Positions 32,731-41,023 of a stretch of DNA of 45,351 nucleotides are shown here, piece by piece (the first letter of the stretch is position 1; each line of letters opens with the position of its first letter). This DNA is from DATFKA01 sp042095835. GTDB lineage: Bacteria; Bacteroidota; Bacteroidia; Chitinophagales; Saprospiraceae. The notes under the pieces were generated by a model that was given only the letters and a program-made list of their open reading frames with translations, was not told the DNA's origin and did no database searches. The position numbers and the translations under genes were made by a program. The DNA lies in NCBI GenBank assembly GCA_042095835.1, contig JBELML010000037.1:1-45351 (forward strand), given 5' to 3'.

Positions 32731-34581
32731 ATGAAGATCCTCAGCAAAGTTTTCTTATTACTTATTCTTGTAACCGCTTGCGACAAGGACTTTACTTCGA
32801 TTACTCCTGAAGTATCTATACCCGATCGACCTATAAAAGAGGTCAATGCAAGCCTAGTTGGCCAAGTTTTGGACGATAACCTTCAGGTGATTGAAGGAGC
32901 TACTGTCATTGCCGCTGGTTACCATACCCAAACTAACGAAAGAGGTTTTTATATAGTTCCACGACAGGTTTTAGATGCCAACGGGACGGTAGTCAGAGTG
33001 GAAAAAGAAGGCTACTTTGCTGGGATCGATCGAGTTTACCCCAAAGCCAATAGCCATACTTTTAGTCCCTTTATACTTAAAACGAAAGATTTAGCTGGAA
33101 CTTTTACAGCAAATACAGGGGCTGAACTTGACCTTGCTGAAGGTGGTAAACTGCGTTTTGACGCCAAGGTAATTGCAGATCAGGATGGCCAGGCATTCGA
33201 AGGACAAGTAAATGTCTATGCCCAATACATGAATCCATTGGATGAGCACTTAGGATCGATCATGCCGGGAGATTTGGTAGGGATGGATATTGGTGGTGAA
33301 GAACGAGCCCTGATCTCTTATGGGATGTGGGCCATTGAGCTGGAAGATAATAACGGAAACCCGCTCAATATACTAGATGGTGAAGAGGCTCAACTCGAAT
33401 TTCCTATTCAAATGGCACAATCGGGTATCGCACCTGAGGTGATCCCACTTTGGTCTTTTAATGAAGATGCAGGCTTGTGGGTAGAAGAAGGTACGGCTAC
33501 TAGAGTGGGCGATCGCTACCAGGCTTCTGTCACCCATTTCTCTTTTTGGAATGTTGATGAAGCTTTTCCACTTATAGATTTTAGTATGGTATTGCGGAAT
33601 CAAAATGGCCAAATCGTACCTAACCGATTAGTAAGGTTAGCAATAGATAATGGAAATGTGGCGCGATACTGTTGGACAGATGAGAATGGCTTTGTAGCGG
33701 GTAAAGTACCAGCTAATGAATTAATTCGAGTGTCTGTTCGTACAGCTTGCGAAGGTTTTGACGAAACCCAAGACATCGGACCTTTTAGTGAAAATGTGGA
33801 TAGTTTGTTGATCAATTATGATCATCCGGAAGAAGATCGTAGAGTCCGGATTCGGGGTAAAATTGTGGACTGCGAAGAAAACAACCTACCTGATGCAGTG
33901 GTTGAGGGCGTAAGTACCACGTTCACAGCGATTGATGATTTTGGAAATACTGCCATTGCCGTCACCGATGAAAATGGTGACTATGAACTCTCCATGATTC
34001 CCTGCGAGAATGATAGTATTTTCGTTAGAGGCTATGATGTGGAAAACCGCCGAGAAAGTCCTAGGGTCAAATTAAATACCTTCGAGGAAGAATTAATTGA
34101 TGTAGAAGACTTACAAGTATGTGATCTAGAGATTTCTTCCTTCATGGAATTAACAATTGATTCCGTTGACTATTTATTGCCAACCATTGAAATGGGCTAT
34201 TATTCATTTACTATTGATAGCTTTAATATTGTAGTAGCGGATAGTTTGTTAGGGTTTTTAGCCAGGGTTCCTTTGGGAGATAGTTTATTGGTTGCATTTG
34301 TTGGAGTTGAAGATCTTGGCGAAGGCCTACAAAATGAACCAGCTGCAAAATTTGCACTAGGCTATTTCGAAGAATTTGATGCTTCGGGACTCAATATTGG
34401 CTTCTCCTCCTGTAATATTTTGAACGAATGCCGAACGATGTCCGTCAATATTACTCAGTCAGGTGCAATTGGCGCGCCTATTGAATTGACCTTTGAAGGG
34501 AGCGCTGAGCCGGTAATTGGTTATCGGGAAGAGGATATTATTACCATATCTGGTCGGCTGGTGATACCGAGGGCATTCTAA
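32731..34581 (+). CDS. Large lipoprotein with carboxypeptidase-regulatory-like domains
   Basis: 616 residues. Lipoprotein signal with lipobox VTAC before Cys17. Residues about 40-115 form a carboxypeptidase-regulatory-like beta-sandwich (LVGQVLDDNLQVIEGATVIAAGYHTQTNERGFYIV). Residues about 125-290 match a surface module that reads as GKLRFDAKV...PFxGxVNVYAQYMNPLDE...MPGDLVG...GMWAIELEDNNGNPLNI, like the extracellular part of FAM171/CILP-type proteins. A second regulatory-like domain (IRGKIVDCEENNLPDAVVEGV...VTDENGDYEL) is at about 375-450. Exposed on the outer membrane and possibly involved in adhesion or scaffolding, but no enzyme motif is seen. Its stop abuts that of the convergent cytochrome gene with no base between. 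Confidence 0.78.
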   Translation: MKILSKVFLLLILVTACDKDFTSITPEVSIPDRPIKEVNASLVGQVLDDNLQVIEGATVIAAGYHTQTNERGFYIVPRQVLDANGTVVRVEKEGYFAGIDRVYPKANSHTFSPFILKTKDLAGTFTANTGAELDLAEGGKLRFDAKVIADQDGQAFEGQVNVYAQYMNPLDEHLGSIMPGDLVGMDIGGEERALISYGMWAIELEDNNGNPLNILDGEEAQLEFPIQMAQSGIAPEVIPLWSFNEDAGLWVEEGTATRVGDRYQASVTHFSFWNVDEAFPLIDFSMVLRNQNGQIVPNRLVRLAIDNGNVARYCWTDENGFVAGKVPANELIRVSVRTACEGFDETQDIGPFSENVDSLLINYDHPEEDRRVRIRGKIVDCEENNLPDAVVEGVSTTFTAIDDFGNTAIAVTDENGDYELSMIPCENDSIFVRGYDVENRRESPRVKLNTFEEELIDVEDLQVCDLEISSFMELTIDSVDYLLPTIEMGYYSFTIDSFNIVVADSLLGFLARVPLGDSLLVAFVGVEDLGEGLQNEPAAKFALGYFEEFDASGLNIGFSSCNILNECRTMSVNITQSGAIGAPIELTFEGSAEPVIGYREEDIITISGRLVIPRAF

Positions 34582-35028
34582 TTATCTTGGGCATTCCTCG
34601 TTTAGCCGTTTACGGACTTGCTCTAGCTTGATAATCGGGTAGTCATTGCCCCAAGAAGTAGAAATGTAATTGATAATGTTGGTGATTTCAAACTCGGAAA
34701 GTTGAGGAATCGCCGCCATTGGTTGGTCATAGGTGACCCCATTGACCACTATTTCTCCTTCCATACCTTTGTTGATAATACAAGTCATGATGCTAGGGTC
34801 TTCAGCAAAATAATCAGCTTGCGCTAAGGGCGGAATATTACCTACTAGGCCAGAGCCATCTTCCATATGGCAGTTGGCACAAAAATTAGTATACATAATT
34901 GCTCCCTGCGAATAGGTCTGTTTGCTCATATAGCGACTTACAAGATTGAAGCCTACCATAGCCGTTAAGGCGACGACTAGTAAAATCTGAATTTTCTTAT
35001 TGGAGAAACCTGTATTACTTTTTGACAT
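34582..35028 (-). CDS. Membrane-anchored c-type cytochrome
   Basis: 148 residues. One N-terminal helix (about 12-31) anchors or exports the protein. A single heme c site, C50-A-N-C53-H54, is followed by the class I cytochrome pattern, with Met104 (DQPMAAIPQLSEFEITNIINYIS) as the likely sixth ligand. It carries electrons in the periplasm; the partner is unknown. Small mono-heme proteins of this type in Bacteroidota often feed a terminal oxidase or dehydrogenase. It lies 51 bases downstream of arfB on the same strand. Confidence 0.88.
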   Translation of the reverse strand: MSKSNTGFSNKKIQILLVVALTAMVGFNLVSRYMSKQTYSQGAIMYTNFCANCHMEDGSGLVGNIPPLAQADYFAEDPSIMTCIINKGMEGEIVVNGVTYDQPMAAIPQLSEFEITNIINYISTSWGNDYPIIKLEQVRKRLNEECPR

Positions 35029-35079
35029 GAATAGCTTTAATGATGTAGAATGTAAATTTGAAAAATATCAGGCGCTCGA

Positions 35080-35487
35080 TCAATCAAATAGTTCAATTTT
35101 TTTGCGCAGCGTTTTTTTCTCACTATGTCGAGTCTTTTCGATTCTTTTTTTACGAGGATTGGCTTTGAGTTGCGGAGCACCCTTCGCTATTTTCTTAGGA
35201 GCAAGCGCTTCTTCTATTAGTGTGAAAAAGCGCTTAGTAACTCGTCTTTTATTGAGGTGCTGAGAACGGCTATTTTGTTCGCTTAGCACTAGCACGCCAG
35301 CTTTATTGATTCTGCTATCCAAAAGTTCAAAGAGCAGGGATTGTTCTTTCTCACTTAAACCTAAGGAAGAGGCAATGTCAAATAACAATTCTACTCGGGT
35401 AGAAACCTTATTGACATGCTGCCCTCCGCTACCAGAGCTGCGGCTATATTGATATTTAAGTTCTTTTTCTATTTGTAGTTTGTTCAT
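35080..35487 (-). CDS. arfB: Alternative ribosome-rescue factor (peptidyl-tRNA hydrolase) ArfB
   Basis: 135 residues, the ArfB/YaeJ/ICT1 size. It frees stalled ribosomes by cleaving peptidyl-tRNA. The GGQ motif is at residues 21-23 in SRSSGSGGQHVNKVSTRVEL, followed by SRSQHLNK. The basic C-terminal tail (PRKKRIEKTRHSEKKTLRKKIELFD), which enters the empty mRNA channel, is present and complete. No frameshift. The ATG is at the complement of 35485-35487. Confidence 0.95.
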   Translation of the reverse strand: MNKLQIEKELKYQYSRSSGSGGQHVNKVSTRVELLFDIASSLGLSEKEQSLLFELLDSRINKAGVLVLSEQNSRSQHLNKRRVTKRFFTLIEEALAPKKIAKGAPQLKANPRKKRIEKTRHSEKKTLRKKIELFD

Positions 35488-35780
35488 TGTTTTAGTCTTG
35501 CAGCCTTTCGGCTTGAAATAACTTTATGATACTAGCTAGATGAACAGAAAGGAAGCGAAAATGGTTTCCGAGATGAAAAAGAACTTTAGTTTTGTCATTT
35601 TTTTGTAACAGGCCTAAAAAAAGTCCATTTTCAAGAACCAATACTATGGACTTGTGTTATCTTTCAAAAAATACTGAAACTTTAATTTATTACTTAAATC
35701 CGCCGATATTATTATAAATAATGCCTGAGCACTAACTTTAGTAGACTTACTTTTTTCTAAACACAACCAACAAAAACACT
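35488..35780. other. AT-rich intergenic stretch between arfB and the cryptochrome
   Basis: About 290 bases between divergent genes. AT-rich, with a short palindrome-like ATTATTATAAATAAT at about 35709-35723 and no open frame or hairpin worth calling. Promoters of both genes must lie here, but no exact TAnnTTTG is seen. Confidence 0.3.
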
Positions 35781-37172
35781 ATGCCTAGTAAAAGAAGAGC
35801 AATTGTTTGGTTTCGCCAAGATCTAAGGTTGCATGACAATGAGGCTCTCGTAGAAGCGCTTCATGTCGCCTACGAAGTTTGTCCGGTCTATGTTTTTGAT
35901 GAAAGATTATTTAAAGGCAAAACGCATTATGGGCTTCCTAAAATAGGTATTCATAGAGTCCAATTTATAATAGAGGCAGTTAATGATTTAAGGCGTTCAT
36001 TGAAAAGGTTGGGTAGTGATTTAATTGTACGAGTTGGAAAACCTGAGGAAGAGGTTTATCAGGTTGCTCAACAACTTAGATCAAGCTGGATTTTCTGTAA
36101 TCGAGAACGGACTCCCGAAGAGGTTGATGTGCAAGATCGTTTAGAGAAGAAGTTGTGGTCAGTTGGGCAGGAATTACGCTATGTACGGGGCAAAATGCTT
36201 TATCATACAGGTGATTTGCCGTTTCCAATTCAGCATACACCAGATACCTTCACTCAATTCAAAAAAGAAGTAGAGCGGTATGTATCGATTCGATCGCCCT
36301 ATGAAAAACCTACTAGAAGGTTTAACTTTTTGACGGTCGATCTGGAGCTAGGAGAAATCCCTACTTTACAGGATTTTGGCTATTTAGAAAAGCCCAATGA
36401 CCGAAGAGCATCTTATCATTTTGAAGGAGGAGAAAGAGAAGGGCTGGCAAGATTAAATGCCTACTTGTGGGATAGTGAAAGCATCAACTCCTTCAAAACT
36501 ACTAGAGATGATATTTTAGGTGACAGAATTTCGACTAAATTTTCTCCTTGGTTAGCCCAAGGGTGTCTTTCTCCCAAACAGATTTATGCAGAGTTGAAGT
36601 CTTTTGAGGAAAAAAATGGCAAATCAAAATCGACTTACACCTTGTTTCTGTCATTGATGTACAGAGATTTTTTGAGGTTTCTTGTCAAAAAGCACGGGAA
36701 TTGTGTCTTTGAAACAGGAGGATTAAGAAGAACAGAAGTAATCCAATTGGAGGATAAATGGGAAGCATTTGAAAGGTGGATGATGGGAGATACGGGGCAT
36801 TCTTTTGTTGATGCCATCATGAATGAATTAAACAGTACTGGTTATATACATAATCGTGCCCGCCAAGTTGCAGCTTCCTATTTAGTGCATGATATAGGCG
36901 TGAATTGGCAAATGGGAGCTGAATACTTTGAGTCGATGCTGATCGATTATGACGTGTGTAGTAATTGGGTGAACTGGAACAATGTTACCGGAATTGGAAC
37001 GGATACTAAAGACTATCGTCCTTTAAATATTGAAAACGAAGTCAAAAAATTAGACCCCAATGGGGAATACAGAATGATCTGGGGAGATAATCAAGCCAAT
37101 AATGGCATTTCTCCTGCTGTTCCAGGAGGCATTTTTAGCCCAAGTAGACAAGCAGAAGGATCATTCGAATAA
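35781..37172 (+). CDS. DASH-type cryptochrome/photolyase
   Basis: 463 residues. N-terminal antenna domain (RRAIVWFRQDLRLHDNEALVEAL), then the FAD-binding helical domain: TKFSPWLAQGCLSPKQIYAEL, SLMYRDFLRFLVKKHG, GDTGHSFVDAIMNELNSTGYIHNRARQVAASYLVHDIGVNWQMGAEYFESMLIDYDVCSNWVNW. The HTPDTFTQFKKEVE phrase and the VCSNWVNWNNVTGIGTD end point to the DASH branch, which repairs cyclobutane dimers mainly in single-stranded DNA. The FAD pocket Trp and Asn residues look intact. Preceded by about 290 bases of AT-rich DNA without a clear promoter; a terminator follows. Confidence 0.93.
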   Translation: MPSKRRAIVWFRQDLRLHDNEALVEALHVAYEVCPVYVFDERLFKGKTHYGLPKIGIHRVQFIIEAVNDLRRSLKRLGSDLIVRVGKPEEEVYQVAQQLRSSWIFCNRERTPEEVDVQDRLEKKLWSVGQELRYVRGKMLYHTGDLPFPIQHTPDTFTQFKKEVERYVSIRSPYEKPTRRFNFLTVDLELGEIPTLQDFGYLEKPNDRRASYHFEGGEREGLARLNAYLWDSESINSFKTTRDDILGDRISTKFSPWLAQGCLSPKQIYAELKSFEEKNGKSKSTYTLFLSLMYRDFLRFLVKKHGNCVFETGGLRRTEVIQLEDKWEAFERWMMGDTGHSFVDAIMNELNSTGYIHNRARQVAASYLVHDIGVNWQMGAEYFESMLIDYDVCSNWVNWNNVTGIGTDTKDYRPLNIENEVKKLDPNGEYRMIWGDNQANNGISPAVPGGIFSPSRQAEGSFE

Positions 37173-37262
37173 TTGTGAGCTGTAGATACGGAGAAGAGAG
37201 AAAAGGAAGCAGAAAGCTCACCACAAACATGGTTTAGTTGGTTAGAATTAGGATAAGGTTCG

Positions 37263-37291
37263 AGGGGCGGCCATTGGGTCAGCCCCTTTTT
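37263..37291 (+). terminator. Terminator after the cryptochrome gene
   Basis: AGGGGC (37263-37268) pairs with GCCCCT (37282-37287), followed by a T-run to 37291. It lies about 90 bases past the stop, between convergent genes. Confidence 0.7.
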
Positions 37292-37327
37292 GTTTTCCAT
37301 ACTTCCTAGAGGTATGCTTTATTTCCT

Positions 37328-38491
37328 TTAACCACTGATTACTCGAATCAGCTCCTTCACTCGATAGGCCTTTTTCTTGGCGTCTTCTACGCTTTCTCCC
37401 GTAATCGTAATATGTCCCATTTTTCGGTAAGGTTTAGTTTGAGCTTTACCATATAGATGTGGATAGACACCAGTCTCGGCGAGTATTTTATCTAAACCTT
37501 CGTATACGGCCTGACCTTTGTAACCATCTGCGCCCAATAAATTGATCATAATAGCCGCTGGAACCGTCTGCTGCGGATTGCCTAAAGGCAAATCAAGTAT
37601 AGCTCTGAAATGTTGTTCAAATTGAGAGGTATAACTACTGTTGATGGTATGATGCCCACTATTGTGCGGTCTTGGAGCCACTTCGTTAATTAAAACCTGA
37701 TCATCTTGATCCCAGAAAAACTCTACAGCTAGCAATCCAGATACTCCGTAAGCCTCAATCGTTTGTCGCGCCAAGCGTTGCGCTTTATCTTCAATTTCAG
37801 TAGGAATCTGTGCTGGACAGATTAGAAACTCTACCAAATTAGCAACTGGATTGAATTCCATTTCAACGCAGGGATAGGTGATAATATCTCCGCTAGGATT
37901 ACGGGCGGCGATCACGGCGAGTTCTTTTTTTATAGCCACCTTTTCCTCTACCATAGATGGTGTATCCATGAGTAAGTGTAGGTGGTCTTCGTCATTGATG
38001 ACAGCTACACCTTTTCCGTCATAACCAGCCTCTCGAGATTTCTGTACAAAAGGATAAGTCAGGCTACCATCTTGCAAAGATCGGAGGATGGCTGCTTTGT
38101 TGCTCAATAATTGAAAAGGAGAGGTAGGTAATTGGTGTTTTTGATAAAACTGTTTTTGTAGGCCTTTATCTTTGATGATATTCAGGATCGCAGGTGCAGG
38201 ATGAACAATGACGCCTTCTTTTTCTAAATCTAAAAGAGCATCCGTATTCACGTGTTCAATTTCAATCGTGAGTACATCTTTATCTTTACCAAATTGATAG
38301 ACATCATCATAGGATTTGAAATTCCCCTCCGTAAAACTATGCCCAAAAGGCCCTGCTGGAAAGTCTTTAGATTGATCCAAGAAATGCAAAGGAAGATGCC
38401 AATTGCCAACCGCCAAAGCCATCATTTTACCGAGTTGACCACCACCTAAAATCCCTAATTTAAAGTCGCTATTGATATATTGCTTATCCAT
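37328..38491 (-). CDS. purK: N5-carboxyaminoimidazole ribonucleotide synthase
   Basis: 387 residues from the ATG at the complement of 38489-38491. The frame continues to 38542, but that extension lies over the promoter box. ATP-grasp enzyme converting AIR and bicarbonate to N5-CAIR in purine synthesis. Blocks: FKLGILGGGQLGKMMALA at the N-terminus, DVLTIEIEHVNTDAL, FVQKSREAGYDGKGV (ATP-grasp loop), VEFFWDQDDQVLINEVAPRPHNSGHHTINSSYTSQFEQHFRAI (metal and substrate site), and the C-terminal KPYRKMGHITI. purE is not adjacent. Full length and no oddity. Confidence 0.95.
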   Translation of the reverse strand: MDKQYINSDFKLGILGGGQLGKMMALAVGNWHLPLHFLDQSKDFPAGPFGHSFTEGNFKSYDDVYQFGKDKDVLTIEIEHVNTDALLDLEKEGVIVHPAPAILNIIKDKGLQKQFYQKHQLPTSPFQLLSNKAAILRSLQDGSLTYPFVQKSREAGYDGKGVAVINDEDHLHLLMDTPSMVEEKVAIKKELAVIAARNPSGDIITYPCVEMEFNPVANLVEFLICPAQIPTEIEDKAQRLARQTIEAYGVSGLLAVEFFWDQDDQVLINEVAPRPHNSGHHTINSSYTSQFEQHFRAILDLPLGNPQQTVPAAIMINLLGADGYKGQAVYEGLDKILAETGVYPHLYGKAQTKPYRKMGHITITGESVEDAKKKAYRVKELIRVISG

Positions 38492-38510
38492 GAATTTGAA
38501 ATTTGAGCCA

Positions 38511-38518
38511 CAAATGTA
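38511..38518 (-). promoter_or_regulatory. -7 box (TACATTTG) of purK
   Basis: Minus-strand TACATTTG, 19 bases before the purK ATG, exactly as found for tyrS and ribF. It argues for the shorter start. Confidence 0.45.
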
Positions 38519-38641
38519 AGTTGAATTTTGGGAATAAGTCATTCACTTTGCAAATCAAGAGGGCAAAGGCTCCAAAAAAATTACACTGCAATTTTTTATA
38601 AATTCAACTAAAACTTTAATTCAAAACCGCTCTAGCATCTT

Positions 38642-38757
38642 TCCCGAATTTATTTCGGGATCATTCGATACAAAAACGAAGCAAAAAAATCTTGCCTAGC
38701 CAAACTCGTTCCACTCGAACAGTGCCTAGGCGGCCTCCCGCACTTCGCTTATCACCT
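38642..38757. repeat. Intergenic palindromic element, probably a dispersed Bacteroidota repeat
   Basis: Lies in the 315-base gap between the MBL-fold gene and purK. It starts with a perfect hairpin TCCCGAA (38642-38648)/TTCGGGA (38654-38660), goes on through an A-rich stretch containing ACGAAGCAAAAAAATCTTGC, and ends in a GC-rich part with the palindrome GCCTAGGC and CGGCCTCCCGCACTTCGC. GC content jumps well above the surroundings. From memory, similar CTCGTTCCACTCGAACAG...GCCTAGGCGGCC blocks recur between genes in Saprospirales genomes. No coding sense. Confidence 0.45.
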
Positions 38758-38806
38758 TTTTCACTCTTAATTTCGAGTAATAAGCATTTCCTTTTCAGTT
38801 TTTATT

Positions 38807-39637
38807 TTAATGCGTTTGTCCTAGCAAATCAATATCCCTTACTACAGAGCGTACCATATTGATCTTTGATAACCAACCGTGCGATAGGAGCTGAATGGCT
38901 CGATTTTCTCTCAATTGCATCGCCTTGAATATGGCGTTGGGAGAATATCCTTTGCTGTGCCAATGTTCCACCTGTCCATAGAAGGAAATCAGAAAATCTA
39001 ATTTTTTTTGAAGCATTTTTTTACCACCCTTGAATTGAGGATTATGGCCACAGAATAAAACCTCAAAATCGAGTTGTAGTACTTTTGTGATAGAATCGAT
39101 CTGCTCCCGCATGCTTTCTGAAAACAAGTAGTAGCTGATGTAGGAATTGAGGTATAAATCAGCCGAAAAGAGCCAAGCTTGATTGGGCTCATGTAAGACT
39201 ACCATATCTGGAGCATGGCCCGGAGTAGGAATAATGTCGAATCGGAAATGCTCCGTTTCAATGGAGGTATCTTTAGGCACTAAGCCGCTAAATGGCGCAC
39301 GATTGCCCCAAGCAAAATGTTGTGCGAAACTGATTGCCGGAGGTGCCTTCATCATTTCTGCGCAGAGTGTCGAAGAATAGGCAGGACAGCCGAGTTTGTT
39401 TTGGAGATAGGCCACATTGCCGGTATGATCCTCGTGGTGATGGGTAATAAAGATCTGCTCTACTTGTAAAGACGCCAGATGAGGCGCTAAAACCTTACGA
39501 ACCCTGCGCTGACCGGTATCAATCAAAAGGCCGTCAACGAAATAGCAGTGCGCAAAAAGTTTAGGTCGTACAAATGGGTGGTACCCCAGGCTAATACATT
39601 CTACTCCTTGTACATTCTTTGTATCAAAAATGATCAA
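38807..39637 (-). CDS. Metallo-beta-lactamase-fold hydrolase (LACTB2/glyoxalase II-like)
   Basis: 276 residues. Zinc motif THHHEDHTGN with His66, His68, Asp70 and His71 (HxHxDH). A further His is in IIPTPGHAPDMV, a bridging Asp in LFSADLYL, and the last His in LFCGHNPQF, so both metal sites are complete. The C-terminal helical part (about 205-276) resembles the LACTB2-type winged end (HWHSKGYSPNAIFKAMQL). Substrate unknown; thioester or RNA hydrolysis both occur in this branch. It is 13 bases downstream of the nitroreductase gene and likely co-transcribed. Confidence 0.88.
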   Translation of the reverse strand: MIIFDTKNVQGVECISLGYHPFVRPKLFAHCYFVDGLLIDTGQRRVRKVLAPHLASLQVEQIFITHHHEDHTGNVAYLQNKLGCPAYSSTLCAEMMKAPPAISFAQHFAWGNRAPFSGLVPKDTSIETEHFRFDIIPTPGHAPDMVVLHEPNQAWLFSADLYLNSYISYYLFSESMREQIDSITKVLQLDFEVLFCGHNPQFKGGKKMLQKKLDFLISFYGQVEHWHSKGYSPNAIFKAMQLRENRAIQLLSHGWLSKINMVRSVVRDIDLLGQTH

Positions 39638-39650
39638 TGATCCAAGATTT

Positions 39651-40226
39651 TTACTGATCTAGCCAATCCACTTTTTCCATAATGCTTGCCTTTTCTGGTT
39701 GGGGAATATCAATGGTATAATAGCCCATGAAAAAAGCACCTAGGCATTTTTCACCTTCTTGCAAACCTAAAAAATCATCGCTTTGTAGCAAAGCTTTACC
39801 AGAGCCCCAATAACTTCCGATATTATGTGCTGTACACATCAGCCACATATTCTGTACAGCCATTGCTACAGCGGCTTGTTCCTCCCATTCTGGAAGGCTT
39901 TCTGCCGGATCACGTTGCATACAGATGGCAATAATAGTATCTGATTTAGCTGTTTTCTTGATGTTCTTTTTGTATTTCATTGGAGAAAATTTCTCCTCAG
40001 GTGTATTGGCTTTGTAGAAATCGGCCATATATTGACCTAGACGCTCTTTGGCAGCACCACGGATGACTTTAAAACGCCAAGGTTCGGTCTTTTTATGGTT
40101 TGGTGCCCAATTGGCGGCCTCCAGTATCTGCTCAATGATCTCTTTCGAAATCGGCTGATCAATGTAGGACGGCGGATAAATAGAACGCCGCTGCTGAATG
40201 AGTTGTAATAGTTCTTGTGGTGCCAT
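39651..40226 (-). CDS. Nitroreductase-family FMN oxidoreductase
   Basis: 191 residues, the short YdjA/nitroreductase type. FMN-binding blocks: LIQQRRSIYPPSYIDQPISKEIIEQILEAANWAPNHKKTEPWRFKVI at the N-terminus, EEQAAVAMAVQNMWLMCTAHNIGSYWGSG in the middle and GEKCLGAFFMGY near the end. It uses NAD(P)H to reduce nitro, quinone or enone groups; the true substrate is not predictable. It is the first gene of a two-gene unit with the MBL-fold hydrolase. ATG at the complement of 40224-40226. Confidence 0.93.
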   Translation of the reverse strand: MAPQELLQLIQQRRSIYPPSYIDQPISKEIIEQILEAANWAPNHKKTEPWRFKVIRGAAKERLGQYMADFYKANTPEEKFSPMKYKKNIKKTAKSDTIIAICMQRDPAESLPEWEEQAAVAMAVQNMWLMCTAHNIGSYWGSGKALLQSDDFLGLQEGEKCLGAFFMGYYTIDIPQPEKASIMEKVDWLDQ

Positions 40227-40324
40227 AATGATAGAATGTAATAATGAAGTGGGAAATTACAATTTTATATGATTACAACAACACATCTTACTTTTTGGGT
40301 TTTGACTTTTTGCTGAAAGCACAG

Positions 40325-41023
40325 TTATTCATCGACCTTTTTCAGATGCTTTTTATACCATTTAGCAATCTGAGTAGGGGAGTAGCCCCAACGAAATGCG
40401 GTGAAAGCAATAGCATTGACCACTTGGACTTTCAGATAGGAGTTGCGTTGATACTTTCTTGCAGAAACCAATGCTCGTTTCTTGACTAAATGGATAGGAT
40501 ATTGCTTTTTGGCTCGCCAGAAAAAGTCAAAATCTTCCATAATGGGTAAGGTCTCATCAAAACCACCTAGTTCTTCAAATCGTTTCTTGAGTAGAAATAA
40601 GGTCTGATCTCCACCGCCAACGGCTACCCAGTCAAACTGCGTAAAATAGCTATTAACTTTGAGCAAGGGATGTTCAGAATCGAATCGATAGGCAAAGCAA
40701 CCTATACAATTCCTTTTTTCGATAGCTTGAATGATATCTTCAAAGCAGCTGAGGGGAGGACGCACATCAGCATGGACGAAGTATAAAATATCTCCGCTGG
40801 CTATTCTTGCCCCGGTATTCATTTGCACGGCTCTCCCTTTTTCAGATTGGCTTACTCGAGCCCCTTGTGCCTGGGCTATTTTTAGGGTTTGATCCTTGCT
40901 GCCACCATCTATTACGATTATTTCTCCTAAGAATTCCTGGCCTTGGCATTTCTTGAAATGCTTGAGGAGTTGCTTGATGTTTACGGCTTCATCTAGAGTT
41001 GGTACAATTACGCTTATCGTCAT
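40325..41023 (-). CDS. Family 2 glycosyltransferase, TIGR04283 type
   Basis: 232 residues from the ATG at the complement of 41021-41023; the frame is open further, but that part overlaps the upstream gene. Blocks: TISVIVPTLDEAVNIKQLL, VIDGGSKDQT, SEKGRAVQMNTGARIASGDILYFVHADVRPP (metal site HAD), WVAVGGGDQTLFLLKKRFEELGGFDETLPIMEDFDFFWRAKK. This matches the short transferases named rSAM/selenodomain-associated transferase 2, although no such radical-SAM gene is in the window. It is translationally coupled to the TIGR02206 gene by an ATGA overlap. Confidence 0.9.
   Translation of the reverse strand: MTISVIVPTLDEAVNIKQLLKHFKKCQGQEFLGEIIVIDGGSKDQTLKIAQAQGARVSQSEKGRAVQMNTGARIASGDILYFVHADVRPPLSCFEDIIQAIEKRNCIGCFAYRFDSEHPLLKVNSYFTQFDWVAVGGGDQTLFLLKKRFEELGGFDETLPIMEDFDFFWRAKKQYPIHLVKKRALVSARKYQRNSYLKVQVVNAIAFTAFRWGYSPTQIAKWYKKHLKKVDE

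Noticed and set aside
38492..38542. Longer purK start at 38542
   Set aside because: The extra 17 residues cover the TACATTTG promoter box and do not resemble the PurK N-terminus, which normally begins just before the GILGGGQLG block.
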